A stretch of 64,000 bases of DNA from Prinsepia uniflora (taxonomy: Eukaryota > Streptophyta > Magnoliopsida > Rosales > Rosaceae). The stretch spans positions 8,404,235 through 8,468,234 of the forward strand of contig CM064868.1 in assembly GCA_032719365.1 (NCBI GenBank). Reading direction: 5' to 3'. The position numbers and the translations under genes are program-made. Position 1 is the stretch's first letter; each line of letters starts with the position of its first letter. Below, piece after piece: positions 12,011 to 22,510 of the stretch. A model generated the notes under the pieces. It was given only the letters and a program-made list of their open reading frames with translations, was not told the origin of the DNA and did not search any database.

Positions 12011-12013
12011 ATA

Positions 12014-12987
12014 TCATATGTAACCTTTGTATTTTTCAGCATAACCAAGAATGATGCATTTTTTTGTTTTAAGTTGTAACTTGGTATTGTTATATGGTCG
12101 AAGGAGAGGAAAACATGAGCATCCAAAAACTTTCAAATGAGTTATGAGAGGTAATGTATGAAAGAGAGATTCAAAAGGGGATTTCATATCAAGATTAGAA
12201 CATGGCATTCTATTGATAAGATAAATTGCTGTTGCAGAAGCATGAAATCAGAATGTTGCAGGAAATTTTGAAGTTTGAAGTAAAGTTATAGCTGTTTCTA
12301 TTATATGCCTATGTTTTCTTTCTGCAAGACCATTCTGTTCTGGTGTATAAGGGTAAGATCTGTGAGGGGTTATTCCCTTACTAGACAGAAAAAGTTGAAG
12401 GGCCTGACTCATGTATTCACCCCTTCCATCACTTTGAAGGGTCTTAATTGAGGCAGAGAATTGATTGGAAACATAAGAACAGAAATGAACAAAGATAGAG
12501 TGAAATTCTGATTTGTTTTTCATTGAAAAGATCCAGGTAAAACGGGTACATTGATCAACTAAATTCACATAGTATCTAAACCCCTCAAGAGAGGTAGCAT
12601 GAGATGGTCCCCATACATCTGAATGTATAACCTCAAAAGGAATAGAGGATTTAGTACTAGAACTTGAAAAAGACTGTTTTGACAACTTCCCTTCAAGAAA
12701 TGATTCACAGACAGTTTGAGTGGAATCTTTAGAATGCAGGATTTGTGCTTTTTTAGAACACAGGTTACAATCTGATTGGAGGGATGGCCTAACCTTCTGT
12801 GCCATAGCTGGATTTGTGTTGTTTTTCGAAGGAAAGCAACACGAGGATATGAATGAGTTGGAGAGATGTGAGGAAAATGAAGTGGATATAGGCCATTCCT
12901 ACTCAATCCTTGGAAGAGTGTTGTCCCTGTGATTCTGTCCTGTATGAGAAAGGTGGAATCATCACAAACAAAATGACAGTGATTATC
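12014..12987 (-). pseudogene. Copia gag-pre-integrase and integrase core
   Basis: The pre-integrase zinc-binding block contains LWHRRLGHPSNQI (about 12790-12830). The integrase core follows, with HSDVWGP (first Asp), LQSDGRGEY (second Asp) and PEQNGLAERKHR (Glu), so the DDE triad is present. The C-terminal part contains LKVFGCSCFPLLRPYNNTKL and CIILGYAEKYKGY. A frame break lies between the pre-integrase segment (up to 12565) and the core (12805 downward). The protein is cut from its protease by the solo LTR at 12988-16034. Confidence 0.92.
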
Positions 12988-14845
12988 TGTAACAACCCGT
13001 CCCGAGAGCCGGGATTAGTAGCGTGATTAAGGTGGGATTAGTGAGGCTAATCGGTGGTTAGGTGGTCCCGATAGGTCCGTAAGCATAGAATGACGATTTT
13101 GCCCCTAGTTCGGGCAAAATGTTAACTTTTAGTTCGAGTGGTCAAGTGGGTATTGACCAGTGATCAGGACGTAGTTTAGGACGTCACGAATTCATAGGCA
13201 GGTGGTACGTCCGATTCCGACATCCGAGGAGGAAGTTGTGATGTTCGGAAGGTTGAGGGCATTATCGTAATTTTGGTAAAATAAGGGGAATAGTTGACTT
13301 TTTGGACGATCGGGTTTTGGTACGTTGATCGAGGATGGTTAGGTAGATCTCGTTGTCCTGAGTTCGATGACAGGCGGCACGTATTCATCGGACTTACGAT
13401 GTGCGAGTTACGGGTCAAGAAAGTTAGTGGCAAAACCGTAATTTTGAGTTAAAAGGAGGGGCAGTTTGGTCTTTTGTGCTCTGGAAATTGTGCAGAGAGA
13501 GGGCAGATGGACGGCTGGGATTGAGCCACTGGGGAGAGAATGGAGATGATGGTGACACGTGCTAAAGGTGTAGTGGGTTCTAGGGGGTTCTCGTGTGTGC
13601 ACGGTCCAAATAATTGGGGTGCAACCGTGCAGTGTACGTGGGTGTTCTTCGATCCAGAGTGAAACAGAGTGAGGCGGTGAGGAAAATTGAAGGGTGCTCG
13701 TGTGTGCTGATAAGTTGTGAGTGTATGAGGGTGGTCGGAGAGTGAGAGGGAGCTAGTGAGCTTGTTGAGAGGTGCAGCGGGTGTGTGTGTGAGAGCTGTG
13801 GGTTACGGGAAATCCAGAGAAAACAGGGGGGAGGTGAGAGCTTGTGGTTGTGCGGTGGCCGTGGGCGGTGCAAGTGAACTCGAGAGGAGGTTGAGACGGT
13901 TTTGTGGATCCCAGGGAACGCGGCGGCGAGCACGGCGGTGGACGATTTCAGGTAATCTCTCATCCCTGTGTATATGCTCTGTTTTGGCCGTGAACTTCAA
14001 ATCGGAAGTCGTGGCTTGAGAGGTAGAACCGAAGAGTCTAGGGGAGTCTAGGGATTTCAGTTGAGTCCAGGGTGTCTTTTGGTTGTGCTGCCGTGACGGG
14101 AGGTGCACGGTGGGGGTTAAAACGACGGCGGGTACTCTGTGTGCTCTGTTTTGCCGTCGATGTTCGAACCGGAAGTCGTGAAGTTCGGGACTGAGTCGAA
14201 GGTTAAGGTGAGTTGGGATAGGTTCAAGATGGTCCTAGGAAGAGTTTAGGATGGCCACCGTGATGGGAGGTGACATGGGTGGCCGGGAAGGAAAACAGGG
14301 GAGTTCGGGCCGTCTGGTTTCGAGCTTGAGTCGACGGTGTAGGGGCCGTGTCGAGGCCTAAGGAGGATGGGGATGGATAGAGTAGGTCTGGACGAAGCTG
14401 TGGGTGAAAAGAGGGGTCGAATTGGTGGCCGGACGGCGGAGATCAGTTCTCGCCGGTTCAGTCTGCGGCGGCCGGTTCAGCACAGTAGACTCGAGGTTGA
14501 AGACGTACTGTAGCTGGCGCGTGAGGCCCACGCGCAGCCACTTTGGGCGGCGCGTGGGGCATTTTCCGACGAACCTTCCAACATGGTTTTTGGTCTAGGA
14601 GTTATGACGAGTCCGTTGGATTTGGTTTCGGGTTAATCGAACGTCGAATCGAAGTAGTTTCGCGAGGGTGAAGGTTTAGTGTTCCGGTTCGTTACGTTTA
14701 GGACCCGGGGATTTTTGAGGGAATTAGGGTGGATCCTCGTGAATGTGTTAGTAACGTACTTTGGCGGTTTTTGACCGGACCGGGATTTCCCGAGGAAGCT
14801 GAGGAACGTGCTGGACGTTCGGGACGCGATTGAGGGCTCGGTACT

Positions 14846-15766
14846 GTGAGTGGACCCTTTCCTTAAACTCGAACATGCATAACTGTTTTCTATACTTGTT
14901 TTACATACGTGATCTCATGAATGTTGGGTTTATAATGTGGTTTTATATGATTGCATGGTTTTTCGAGAAATAACGTATTTGACACGTTTTACGAGAAAGT
15001 CTTGATTTCTGATTTTGATGCCATGGTTTTGGGGTTTCAAACGCTAAAGGGTTTTCAATGATTATAAATGGATTTTGGAACATGATTTCGATGATCAAGG
15101 TTTTCGGTTTTAAAATTGGATTTCAGAGAGCGGAATTTGGTTTTAAAGTTGGAAAGTGGATTCCGAATTTGGGTTCGGAATGACGGTACGGGATGCTGGA
15201 AGGGCATCAGACCGGTGATTTCGAATTCGGGTTTGGATGTGGATTTCAAATGGTTTTGGATTGGATTTGCTGGATCTGGTTATTGGGTTTAAAGACCCGG
15301 ATATTGTGATTGACGGGGGACGGGCCTGGATTGGGTTTAAAGACCCGGATTGAGTTTAAAGACTTTGGAGTTTAAAGACTCGGATATATTGATTTCCCCC
15401 ATAGTCCTGTTGAGTTTAAAGACTCGGGAGTTTAAAGACTCGGATTATTGAGGCCTGGATTGAGTTTAAAGACTCGGGAGTTTAAAGACTCGGATAGGTC
15501 CAGCAGGTTTGATCGGGAAATGATGATTTGACGTTCATGGTTTATGATATGGTTTTATGATGCACATGCTATGATTTCTATAACTGTTTTATAGTGTTTC
15601 TGTTTCTTATGATGTTTTATGGTAATTGATTCATAACTGTTTCGATAACTGGGTTATGCATGTGGTTTTCAAAACGGAAGGTAAAACTCGGTTTTCTTAT
15701 AAAATGGTTTTAGAACTTTCTTTTATTCTGGTCCACTCACACTTTCTATTTTAAATTGCCCTCTAG
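14846..15766 (+). other. Putative LTR leader intron / structured cassette (family B)
   Basis: The 921-nt segment begins GTGAGTGG, a good U1 match after ACT, and ends TTTTAAATTGCCCTCTAG|G, a pyrimidine-rich acceptor. A CTCAC branch-like site lies about 30 nt upstream of the acceptor. The interior is T-rich compared with both flanks. The first ten bases are the exact reverse complement of 15731-15740. No transcript evidence is available, so intron status is inference. Confidence 0.4.
15285..15500 (+). repeat. GAGTTTAAAGACTC hairpin array in LTR B
   Basis: Eight copies of a 14-bp inverted motif. Some read GGGTTTAAAGACCC and the others GAGTTTAAAGACTC, so paired positions change together. One copy has decayed to GAGTTTAAAGACTT. 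Copies are partly in tandem, separated by CGG or short linkers. The same array occurs in the other family B-type LTRs of the window. Confidence 0.8.
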
Positions 15767-16034
15767 GTCGTGGAGCTAGCGCGGGGTCTTGACGTCGAGG
15801 CAGCGTCTGAGGCATAGAAGTCACGTGAGGGATCCTGGAGTGTTTTCAATTTTTCCGCGTGCGTGTATTTAGTTTATCGGTTTTTCTTTTTGTGTATTTT
15901 GTACTATGCTCTGTAAAACTTGACTTCGGGATATTGGTATAATTCCTCCTGCGTCTGACTGGGTTGTGTCGGGGTGTCAGACGGGAGTAGGATTTACCTC
16001 GGTTTTCGGGGTGAAACCGGGGTGGGTCCTGACA

Positions 16035-16321
16035 TTATCTTTGCATAACTTGTTAACAGAAAGCAGATTAGCAGAGCTATGTGGGACATGAAGAACTTCA
16101 TGTAAATTAAAACAGTGAGGTGTAGGTTGAGAAGTGACAAGTGTAGATTGTCCAACATGTGCTACTTTCAAAACTATGCCCCCAGCAGTGGTGATGACAT
16201 CAGTGGACTCAGATGGATAAGGTCTTTGGATCTGGGAGATTTCAATCATGTGTGTTGTAGCCCTAGTGTCAGCAATCCAATATTCTTGCTGCTGAGAAGG
16301 AAAGGGTCCTTGAGCACTCAT
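16035..16321 (-). pseudogene. Copia aspartic protease, catalytic motif mutated
   Basis: The frame from 16321 contains EYWIADTRATTHM, where the copia protease normally has D-S/T-G-A. Gly of the catalytic triplet is replaced by Arg (codon AGG). Later blocks VLHVPHSSANLLSVNKL are well conserved. The frame is cut after KLCKDN by the solo LTR insertion. Confidence 0.85.
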
Positions 16322-16329
16322 GGTAGTAA

Positions 16330-17597
16330 GATTTTGAGGTGGTGATGATCCCTGGTAAGAATAATTCCCTCTGTGATAACAGTTGATTGCTGAGTGACCA
16401 AATTTCCAGCAGATTTGGCACTGCTCTCCTTCACCAGTTTGAGTTGGATCATTCTGATGTCTGTGATAGCAATCAGGAGCAGTGTGACCTTTTCTTCCAC
16501 ATATTTGACAATGGGAGAAGGAAAGAACTGTTGTTTGTTTGGTGCTCCTAGAATACCAGCACTATTCTTGCTGTGATTGGATTGTTCCAAGATCTAGGAC
16601 CAGGGTTACTATAACTGGGATTCCATTTGCCTTTGTTCCTGCCTTTATAGCTATTTCCCTTGTAGTTATTGCTGAAATTGTTATTGGTTTGCTGATATCC
16701 TCCAGTGAATCCATACTATTGAAAATTATAAAAAAATTGTGGATAATGACCCTGATCAACAGAGGCAGCTGTATGTTGTTGAGGTTGAAAACTGATTTGA
16801 GATGACTGTGATGGACTAGGATTGATAAGAAGTGCATTGGAAGGGAAAGAAGTAGAGGAGCCAATCTCAGGTACAACTTGTATAGAACTAGAACCAGAAT
16901 TCTTTGTGGCATGTAAAGCTGAGAGGAAACTATTTTCAACAGACTGTTCAATGACAGATTCTTCAGCTAACAATTGGGACCTGAAATCTTTAAGGCTAAT
17001 TGAACTTTCTCTGCCACGAATGACACATCTGAAAGTATTGAATTCTGCAGGTAGACCTCTTAAAGTAAGAATCACAATGTCATCATCACCAAAAATGACA
17101 TTGCAGGACTCAAGAAGATCCCTTGAGTCTTTAATTTTCTGCAGATATTGAGTCATGCTATCTTATCCTTTCTTGATGTTTTGCACGTCAGTTTTCATCT
17201 GGAAAATTGAGGTCTTTGTTGAAGAGGCAAACCTGTCCCTAAGGCTAAGCCACATTTCTTGAGCACTCTTGCATCCAATAATGCAAGAAATAGCAGCAAG
17301 AGACAATGTGGAGGTGATTAGCTGCATTAGTGCTTGATCATGCATTTTCCAGACCAGGTATTCATTAGAAGACAGAGAGGAATTCTGTGCAGCAGGTTCA
17401 GGTGGCACACGATTAGAAAAGCACTGAGTACCATCAACAAACCTCATGATGTTGTTAACATTCAGCATCAACTCCATTTGGAAATTCCATGTGATGAAGT
17501 TGTGATCATGGAGTTTAACTGTGACAACATTTCCAATCGTTGGAATAAGAGAGGCAATTGGAGATTGAAGAATTTGGAGTTGTGAGGCAGTAACCAT
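16330..17597 (-). pseudogene. Copia gag, broken
   Basis: The frame starts at 17597 (MVTASQLQILQSP). It contains LHDHNFITWNFQMELMLNVN, a copia capsid N-terminal pattern, and the segment AQEMWLSLRDRF. A single in-frame TAA (17163-17165) separates it from MTQYLQKIKDSRDLLE and TLRGLPAEFNTFRC. Further frame shifts occur near 16710-16740. The CCHC knuckle (CQICWKFGHSAINC type) can be read near 16385-16425 in a shifted frame. Gag is therefore not translatable as one protein. Confidence 0.88.
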
Positions 17598-17829
17598 AGT
17601 TCTGCATTGCTATGATAGAAGGTTGAGAGAGACAAAATTACAAGCACGTAGAGTGCACTGTTTAATATTGAAGATTCAAGAAGAAAAAATCAAGAAACAC
17701 ATAATCACGATTTAAGCAAGGAGGAGAAAACTGTGAGTTCAAGAAGATAAGAAGAAGAACTGATCTGTATATTTCAGCGGAAGCTCCAGAATCGATCATA
17801 TATGGTGGTTAGTCAAGACCATGAAAGCT

Positions 17830-17842
17830 GGCTTTGATACCA
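17830..17842 (-). other. Primer binding site of the copia element
   Basis: On the minus strand TGGTATCAAAGCC lies directly next to the 5' LTR end. It differs by one base from the standard plant initiator-Met tRNA complement TGGTATCAGAGCC. Confidence 0.9.
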
Positions 17843-18205
17843 TGTTTGGTTATCAGACCTGAGTATTGAAGTAAAGAAGATTGAGAGAGATTGAGAAGAA
17901 TGAAGAAGAAGGAAGAAAAAGTGTGAGAAGAGAAGTAATGGAAGAATACGATTTGTTTGATTTTCACTTTCATACTTTTACTGTTACATTGAATCTAAGC
18001 TTTATACTTGATCTGCTCTACACAAGTTGTTGCTTGAAGGCTAAGAAACTATAACCGTCTACAACTAACTAACAGCTCATACATGTAACAAACTCTAACC
18101 GATCTTGTGAGGTGGCATCTGTAGTGATCAGCTGCATTGCATCATCATTAAGTTATGATGCTCCTTTGACTGATGAGGACTGGACTGAATCCTGCATTGC
18201 TAACA
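17843..18205 (-). repeat. 5' LTR of the copia element
   Basis: It runs from TGTTTGGTTATC to GCTAACA in + coordinates and is followed by the GACCG duplication. Relative to the 3' LTR it has several point differences and a short insertion near its start, so the element is not very recent. Confidence 0.92.
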
Positions 18206-18210
18206 GACCG

Positions 18211-19090
18211 TGGTAATATTATAAAGGAGTACATAAATAAGCTTCCTATTATTATATACAGAAAAATTATTGTCATCGTTACTAAATTTTACACTAATTT
18301 TAACTATTTTTAAAATTTTAATTGTTAGTAGCAAACATCCTTAAACTATATCTAAATATGTATTAATTAATAGTCCTTCCATGAAAATACTTAACTATTT
18401 CTATGAAAAATAATGGTAAAATTATTTTTTTAAGTGGGTTTATACAATGTTCTCTATATATTCAGTAGAAATGAAGTCCAAAGTTAATCCTTATTATAAC
18501 TTTATAAACACACTTAAAAAGACAAATTTACCTATATTTTAAACAAAAACAGTTAAAATTTTAACGAAATAATTGTCAATGCGCATTTAGGCATAGTTCA
18601 GAACGTTGTCATTAATAATAAAGTTCATGGATAATTGATAGCTAAAATTAATGTAAAATTTAAAAACGGTGACAATAATTTTCCATTCAAGCACAGTTCA
18701 ATAATGTCTGCCATTAATAATAAAGTTCTTATATGTTAGAATATAATCCATAGATTAACACAATCATATAGTTCTCACTATAACAAAAGTTCATTAATCT
18801 CGTACTATCTATCGTATATTCGATCAGTTCGATCTCAATTGTGCACAGCAACATACACTTCGGATAGATTCACAGACAATAAATAGTCTATGAAGGTTGA
18901 TAATAGACCAGTAGATATAGGTTCTTCTCCTCACTACTGTCACGTGCTATACGTAATTACGTATGCATACGCGTGCTTCCAACATCTCAGTTGGAACCAA
19001 TGTACAAATAGCGTCATTTTTTTTGCAAAAAAGAAAAAAAGGGGAAAATCAGTTGTGGTTTTTATGATGGAGCATATGTATATATTTATA
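18211..19090. other. AT-rich intergenic region
   Basis: Before the copia insertion this DNA continued the 3' flank at 6780. No coding signal is seen. A phrase of the type CATTAATAATAAAGTTC recurs near 18610 and 18712 within a loosely repeated block. A poly-A/G run lies at 19021-19045, just downstream of the pectate lyase stop codon, in the gene's 3' region. Confidence 0.5.
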
Positions 19091-20468
19091 TCAACATGCG
19101 CTACCAACGAAGCATCTGAGAGGACCTGCACTTGAAGTTAAAGCAGGAACCATGCCTCCATCTGCAACCTTAAACGACTGCGTTCGAGTGTAAAGTGGAT
19201 AACAACTTCCATATCCAGATTGAACAAAAAAAGCACCATTTTTGAAGACGTCCCTCGAAGATCGCCATTTCCAGTTATTCCAACCCCCTCCAGCCTCTCT
19301 TTTAGTGACCTGTTTGGAAAAACCTGTGTCAGGAGCTACGAAGTAGTTCCCTTCGCTGAAGATCGTCGGATTCGCACTGCCTCCCACGGCATACATCTTC
19401 CACTCGTCGTATCTGTTGTTGGCAACATGAGCATACCCAAACCTCACCCTAATTTTTTTGACAATAAATTAAATTATTTGGCCTAAAATATCGCATTATA
19501 ATTCGTCATCGCATAATTGACTGATATTCTTATTATTATAATAACACACGTACCGCGGCATTCTTTCAATAAGGCCAATTCCAAAAACGTTAAAGGCGAT
19601 CGTGACTTTCATAACTTTATCTGCACTAAACTCATCATTATGCCCAAGCAGCATCACCTGAACATATATTATTAATCACTTAGGTTAAATCAATCGAAGT
19701 TAATTCCTAATTCCTAATCAATCGAAAAATGATGATCACATATGTGTACGTAACATTATGTTTTCGTACCTTATCATGTTGAGAGAAGTTGTTGTTAGTG
19801 ATGGTGACGGCAGTGGAGGCATGGGTGACGTCAATGAGACCGTCGCTGCTACGAGCTAAGTAACAATGGTCGACCCAAACATGAGACGAAGCAAAGATGG
19901 AAATGGAGTCTCCATCGCACCCTCGGCGTTGACCAACGTGTGTAGGACTGCTCCTAACATTTCCACCTTTTCCAGGCTTACAATCATGGATGCTTATTCC
20001 ATGTATAATTACATGACTAACCCCCTGCACCGTTATGCATGGTCCGTACGCAATTTCCACTTTTGCCCCTCTACCGTCTATGGTCTTGAAACTATTCATA
20101 ATGAGCTCATTTTTTAGTGTGATCACCATGTCCCTGGCAAAAACGATCCACAGTGGTTGCGTTTGGATCACTCCGTATCGGAGTGACCCAGGTCGAGGGT
20201 TTACCGGGTCGTCATATGGCGTCGTGACAACGTATATACGTCCGTATTTACCGCCTATCGCGTCTTTGCCGAAGCCTATTGCACAGTTAGCCAAGGCTTG
20301 GCGGTTGGTGGCCCAATTGGACTTGGACCGCCAGCACGAGTCGACTACGTTCATGGTGGTCTTAGGAGTTGTGTAGTAGCCTGAGGATGGGTAGGCTTCA
20401 AATGATGGGGGAAAGTAGGCTAGAAAGCATGAAACCAGTAATAACAAGAGAGGGGCTATAGAAGCCAT
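19091..20468 (-). CDS. Pectate lyase (polysaccharide lyase family 1)
   Basis: Three exons on the minus strand: 20468-19770, 19657-19554 and 19448-19091, encoding 386 aa. Both introns are GT-AG with phases 0 and 2, and the joined frame is continuous. Residues 1-25 form a signal peptide. The parallel beta-helix core contains the calcium-site region GCDGDSISIFASSHVWVDH, DGLIDV, and, across the exon 1-2 junction, HDKVMLLGHNDEFSADK. FGIGLIERMPRVRFGY carries the conserved catalytic arginine region. In the family the enzyme cleaves de-esterified homogalacturonan by beta-elimination in the cell wall and needs calcium. Oddities are DGDSIS where many relatives have DGDGIS, CYLARSSDG where CSLSNCADG is common, and a C-terminus ending RCFVGSAC. 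The ATG at 20468 is supported by the signal peptide and a TATA box about 45 bp upstream. Confidence 0.92.
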
Positions 20469-20511
20469 GGCTGGAATGAAGCTTGAAGATGGTGCACACG
20501 AACTAAGAGGA

Positions 20512-20517
20512 TTTATA
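20512..20517 (-). promoter_or_regulatory. TATA box of the pectate lyase gene
   Basis: The minus strand reads TTATAAAT at 20511-20518, about 45 bp before the ATG, implying a 5' UTR of about 15-20 nt. AAGATGGTGCACACGA occurs twice, at 20486-20501 (in or next to the UTR) and at 20560-20575. Confidence 0.6.
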
Positions 20518-20575
20518 AGAGAGAATTAATTAAATTCAATTAGTGGGATGACTAACAAGAAGATGGTGCACACGA

Positions 20576-21213
20576 TTTAACGAGAAACGAGGAGTGCAAG
20601 CTTCTTGCTTGTGTTTTGTGACATAAGATTTTTGAGACAACACAAAACGTGGTTGCACGAGCTATTTGGATGGGTTGACTTCTTAATATTTTGGCCGTCC
20701 TAACTTATTTTCTTCCACATAAAATAAATTTCAATGAATACACTGGCCGGGGTATTAAAATCCAGAGGGCATATACTATATAGTTTTCTCCGAGGATCAT
20801 GGAAATTAAAATTTAATATATAAATATTTAACGATTGGTTATACTAGGTGGATATATATTTTGAGGGTATAGATACTTCCCATGTCATTTTTATTGGACA
20901 AACCAAATTCCTGATGTTTTAGAGTAATTAAAAATAGAACAGACTCAAAAATGCATTCTCTTTGTACATTGAGAGTTGTCATAGCAGGAAAGCGCTCGAT
21001 TTATACAACTCGTTCAAGATGTAAACATTTATTTTCGTTTTTAATGATTCTTTATACTTTTGAAGAAAAAAAACTTAATTTATAAACTAAGGATATTATT
21101 TTCGTTTTTAATGATTCTTTATACTTTTGAAGAAAAAAAACTTAATTTATAAACTAAGGATATTTATAAACATAGAAAAATTGGTGAATTAAATTCACGG
21201 AAAACACTAGGCA
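20576..21213. other. Pectate lyase upstream region
   Basis: This is the presumed promoter and distal upstream DNA of the minus-strand gene, ending at the target site of the family C nest. It is AT-rich and contains the 67-bp tandem duplication listed separately. No other gene is visible. Confidence 0.5.
21031..21164. repeat. Perfect 67-bp tandem duplication
   Basis: The block starting ATTTTCGTTTTTAATGATTC repeats at 21098 with no visible difference over two copies. This suggests a recent duplication or slippage event. Confidence 0.9.
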
Positions 21214-21218
21214 TGTAC

Positions 21219-21801
21219 TATAACGAACCAAAAAAAATTAGAAAATGTAAGTTCAAAGATTTTAAATGGAAATTTACTATTTTACCCTTGTGTTTATAAG
21301 AGGTTCGAAAGCCACTTTTGTTCGGAAACCTTTTTGTGAGTTTTTCTAGGACCCTTGTGTGGGGTTTTGAGTTTACGAGTTCGTAGACAGCTGACATGTG
21401 AAAATCAGAGTTCGAACGAAAAAGTTACTAGTCTAGAACGGTATGTTCATGAATGTATAAGATCAAAGGGCATTTTAGTTATTTTGCATAATGGTGAGTT
21501 AGCACCTGCTTTTGGGTGTCCTTATTGATGTGTGACATGTGTCACACACCATGCGATGGGTTTTTAATACCATACCAAATCAGTTTTCATCATACCTTCT
21601 CATTCCCAGGAACACAATCGTACCTTCCACGAGCCAAGAAGACCACCATGCACGGAAGAGCACAAGTTTGAGCATAGACCAAAGATTTCAAGGGATTTGC
21701 CAGCCACTACTGGTATTATTTCTCTATTTGAATTTCAGTTTTGGATTCTTAAGACTGAGTAGATAAATTTCCAATATTAGAATGCTAAATTTGGTTGAAA
21801 A
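21219..21801 (+). repeat. Family C 5' LTR, first segment
   Basis: This start of the old LTR contains a weak version of the common LTR block (GTAGACAGCTGACATGTG near 21382) and a GTGTGACATGTGTCACAC palindrome near 21531-21548. It continues at 27488 after the nested LTR. Positions 21601-21801 match 47111-47310. Confidence 0.75.
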
Positions 21802-22324
21802 TGACAGGACCCACCCCGATCATCACCCCGATAACCGAGGTGAACCCTGCTCCCGTCTGACAACCCAACACAAAAGACCGAAACAACCTCACGAAAACCC
21901 ACAAATTACATTGCCAGACAAGGGAGAATTCAAAAACTAACAAGTCAACCATTATACAGAGCATAGTACCAAACAAGGTAAAACAGAAACTACACGCACA
22001 ACGGAAAACACTGAAAACACTCCGAGAAACTCGAGGATAACTCTATAGTACGCTATGCCTCCGACGCTTCCTCAACGTCAACCCCCGCGCTAGCTCCACG
22101 ACCTGGAGGGCATTTAAAAACCAGAAAAGTGTGAGTGGACCAAAAAGAATAAAAGTTTCAAAAACAGTTACATAACAAACCAGGGTTTTGGCCCTCCGTT
22201 TTGAAAACATGCATGCATAACCCAATACCTGAAAATCATTTATAAAAGCACATAGTAATCATCATAAAAACAGTATTATAAGACACAAAATACCAACATC
22301 ATCATCCGATCAAACCTACTGGAT

Positions 22325-22510
22325 CTATCCGAGTCTTTAAACTCAATCCAGGCCTCAATATAATCCGAGTCTTTAAACTCAACAGGCCTACGGGGGAAAA
22401 TATCATTATCCGAGTCTTTAAACTCCCGAGTCTTTAAAATCAATCCGGGTCTTTAAACCCAATCCGGGCCCGTCCCCCGTCAATCATAATCTGGGTCTTT
22501 AAACCCAATA
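22325..22510 (-). repeat. Covarying TTTAAA hairpin array
   Basis: Six copies in + orientation, GAGTCTTTAAACTC or GGGTCTTTAAACCC, with one decayed copy (GAGTCTTTAAAATC). It has the same structure as the array at 15285-15500, in reverse orientation. Confidence 0.8.

Larger units (their letters stand above)
12988..16034 (+). mobile_element. Solo gypsy-type LTR (family B) inside copia pol
   Basis: This 3047-bp LTR starts TGTAACAACCCGTCCCG and ends GGTGGGTCCTGACA. It is flanked by TTATC (12983-12987 and 16035-16039). It belongs to the same family as the LTRs of the element at 54427-62168, in the opposite orientation. Landmarks are a donor-like CAG|GTAATCTC at 13952, GTGAGTGGAC at 14846-14855, GTCCACTCAC at 15731-15740, and CCCTCTAG|G ending at 15766. 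There is no internal domain. Confidence 0.93.
6786..18205 (-). mobile_element. Ty1/copia retrotransposon, decayed, split by two solo LTRs
   Basis: LTRs of 356 bp (6786-7141) and 363 bp (17843-18205) are flanked by the identical duplication GACCG (6781-6785 and 18206-18210). The gene order on the minus strand is gag, protease, integrase, RT, RNase H, which is diagnostic of Ty1/copia. The PBS touches the 5' LTR, and a purine tract ending ACGGGGGAA precedes the 3' LTR. Removing the two nested LTRs leaves about 5.55 kb, normal for the class. Stop codons and frame breaks in gag, protease and RT make it non-autonomous. Confidence 0.95.
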
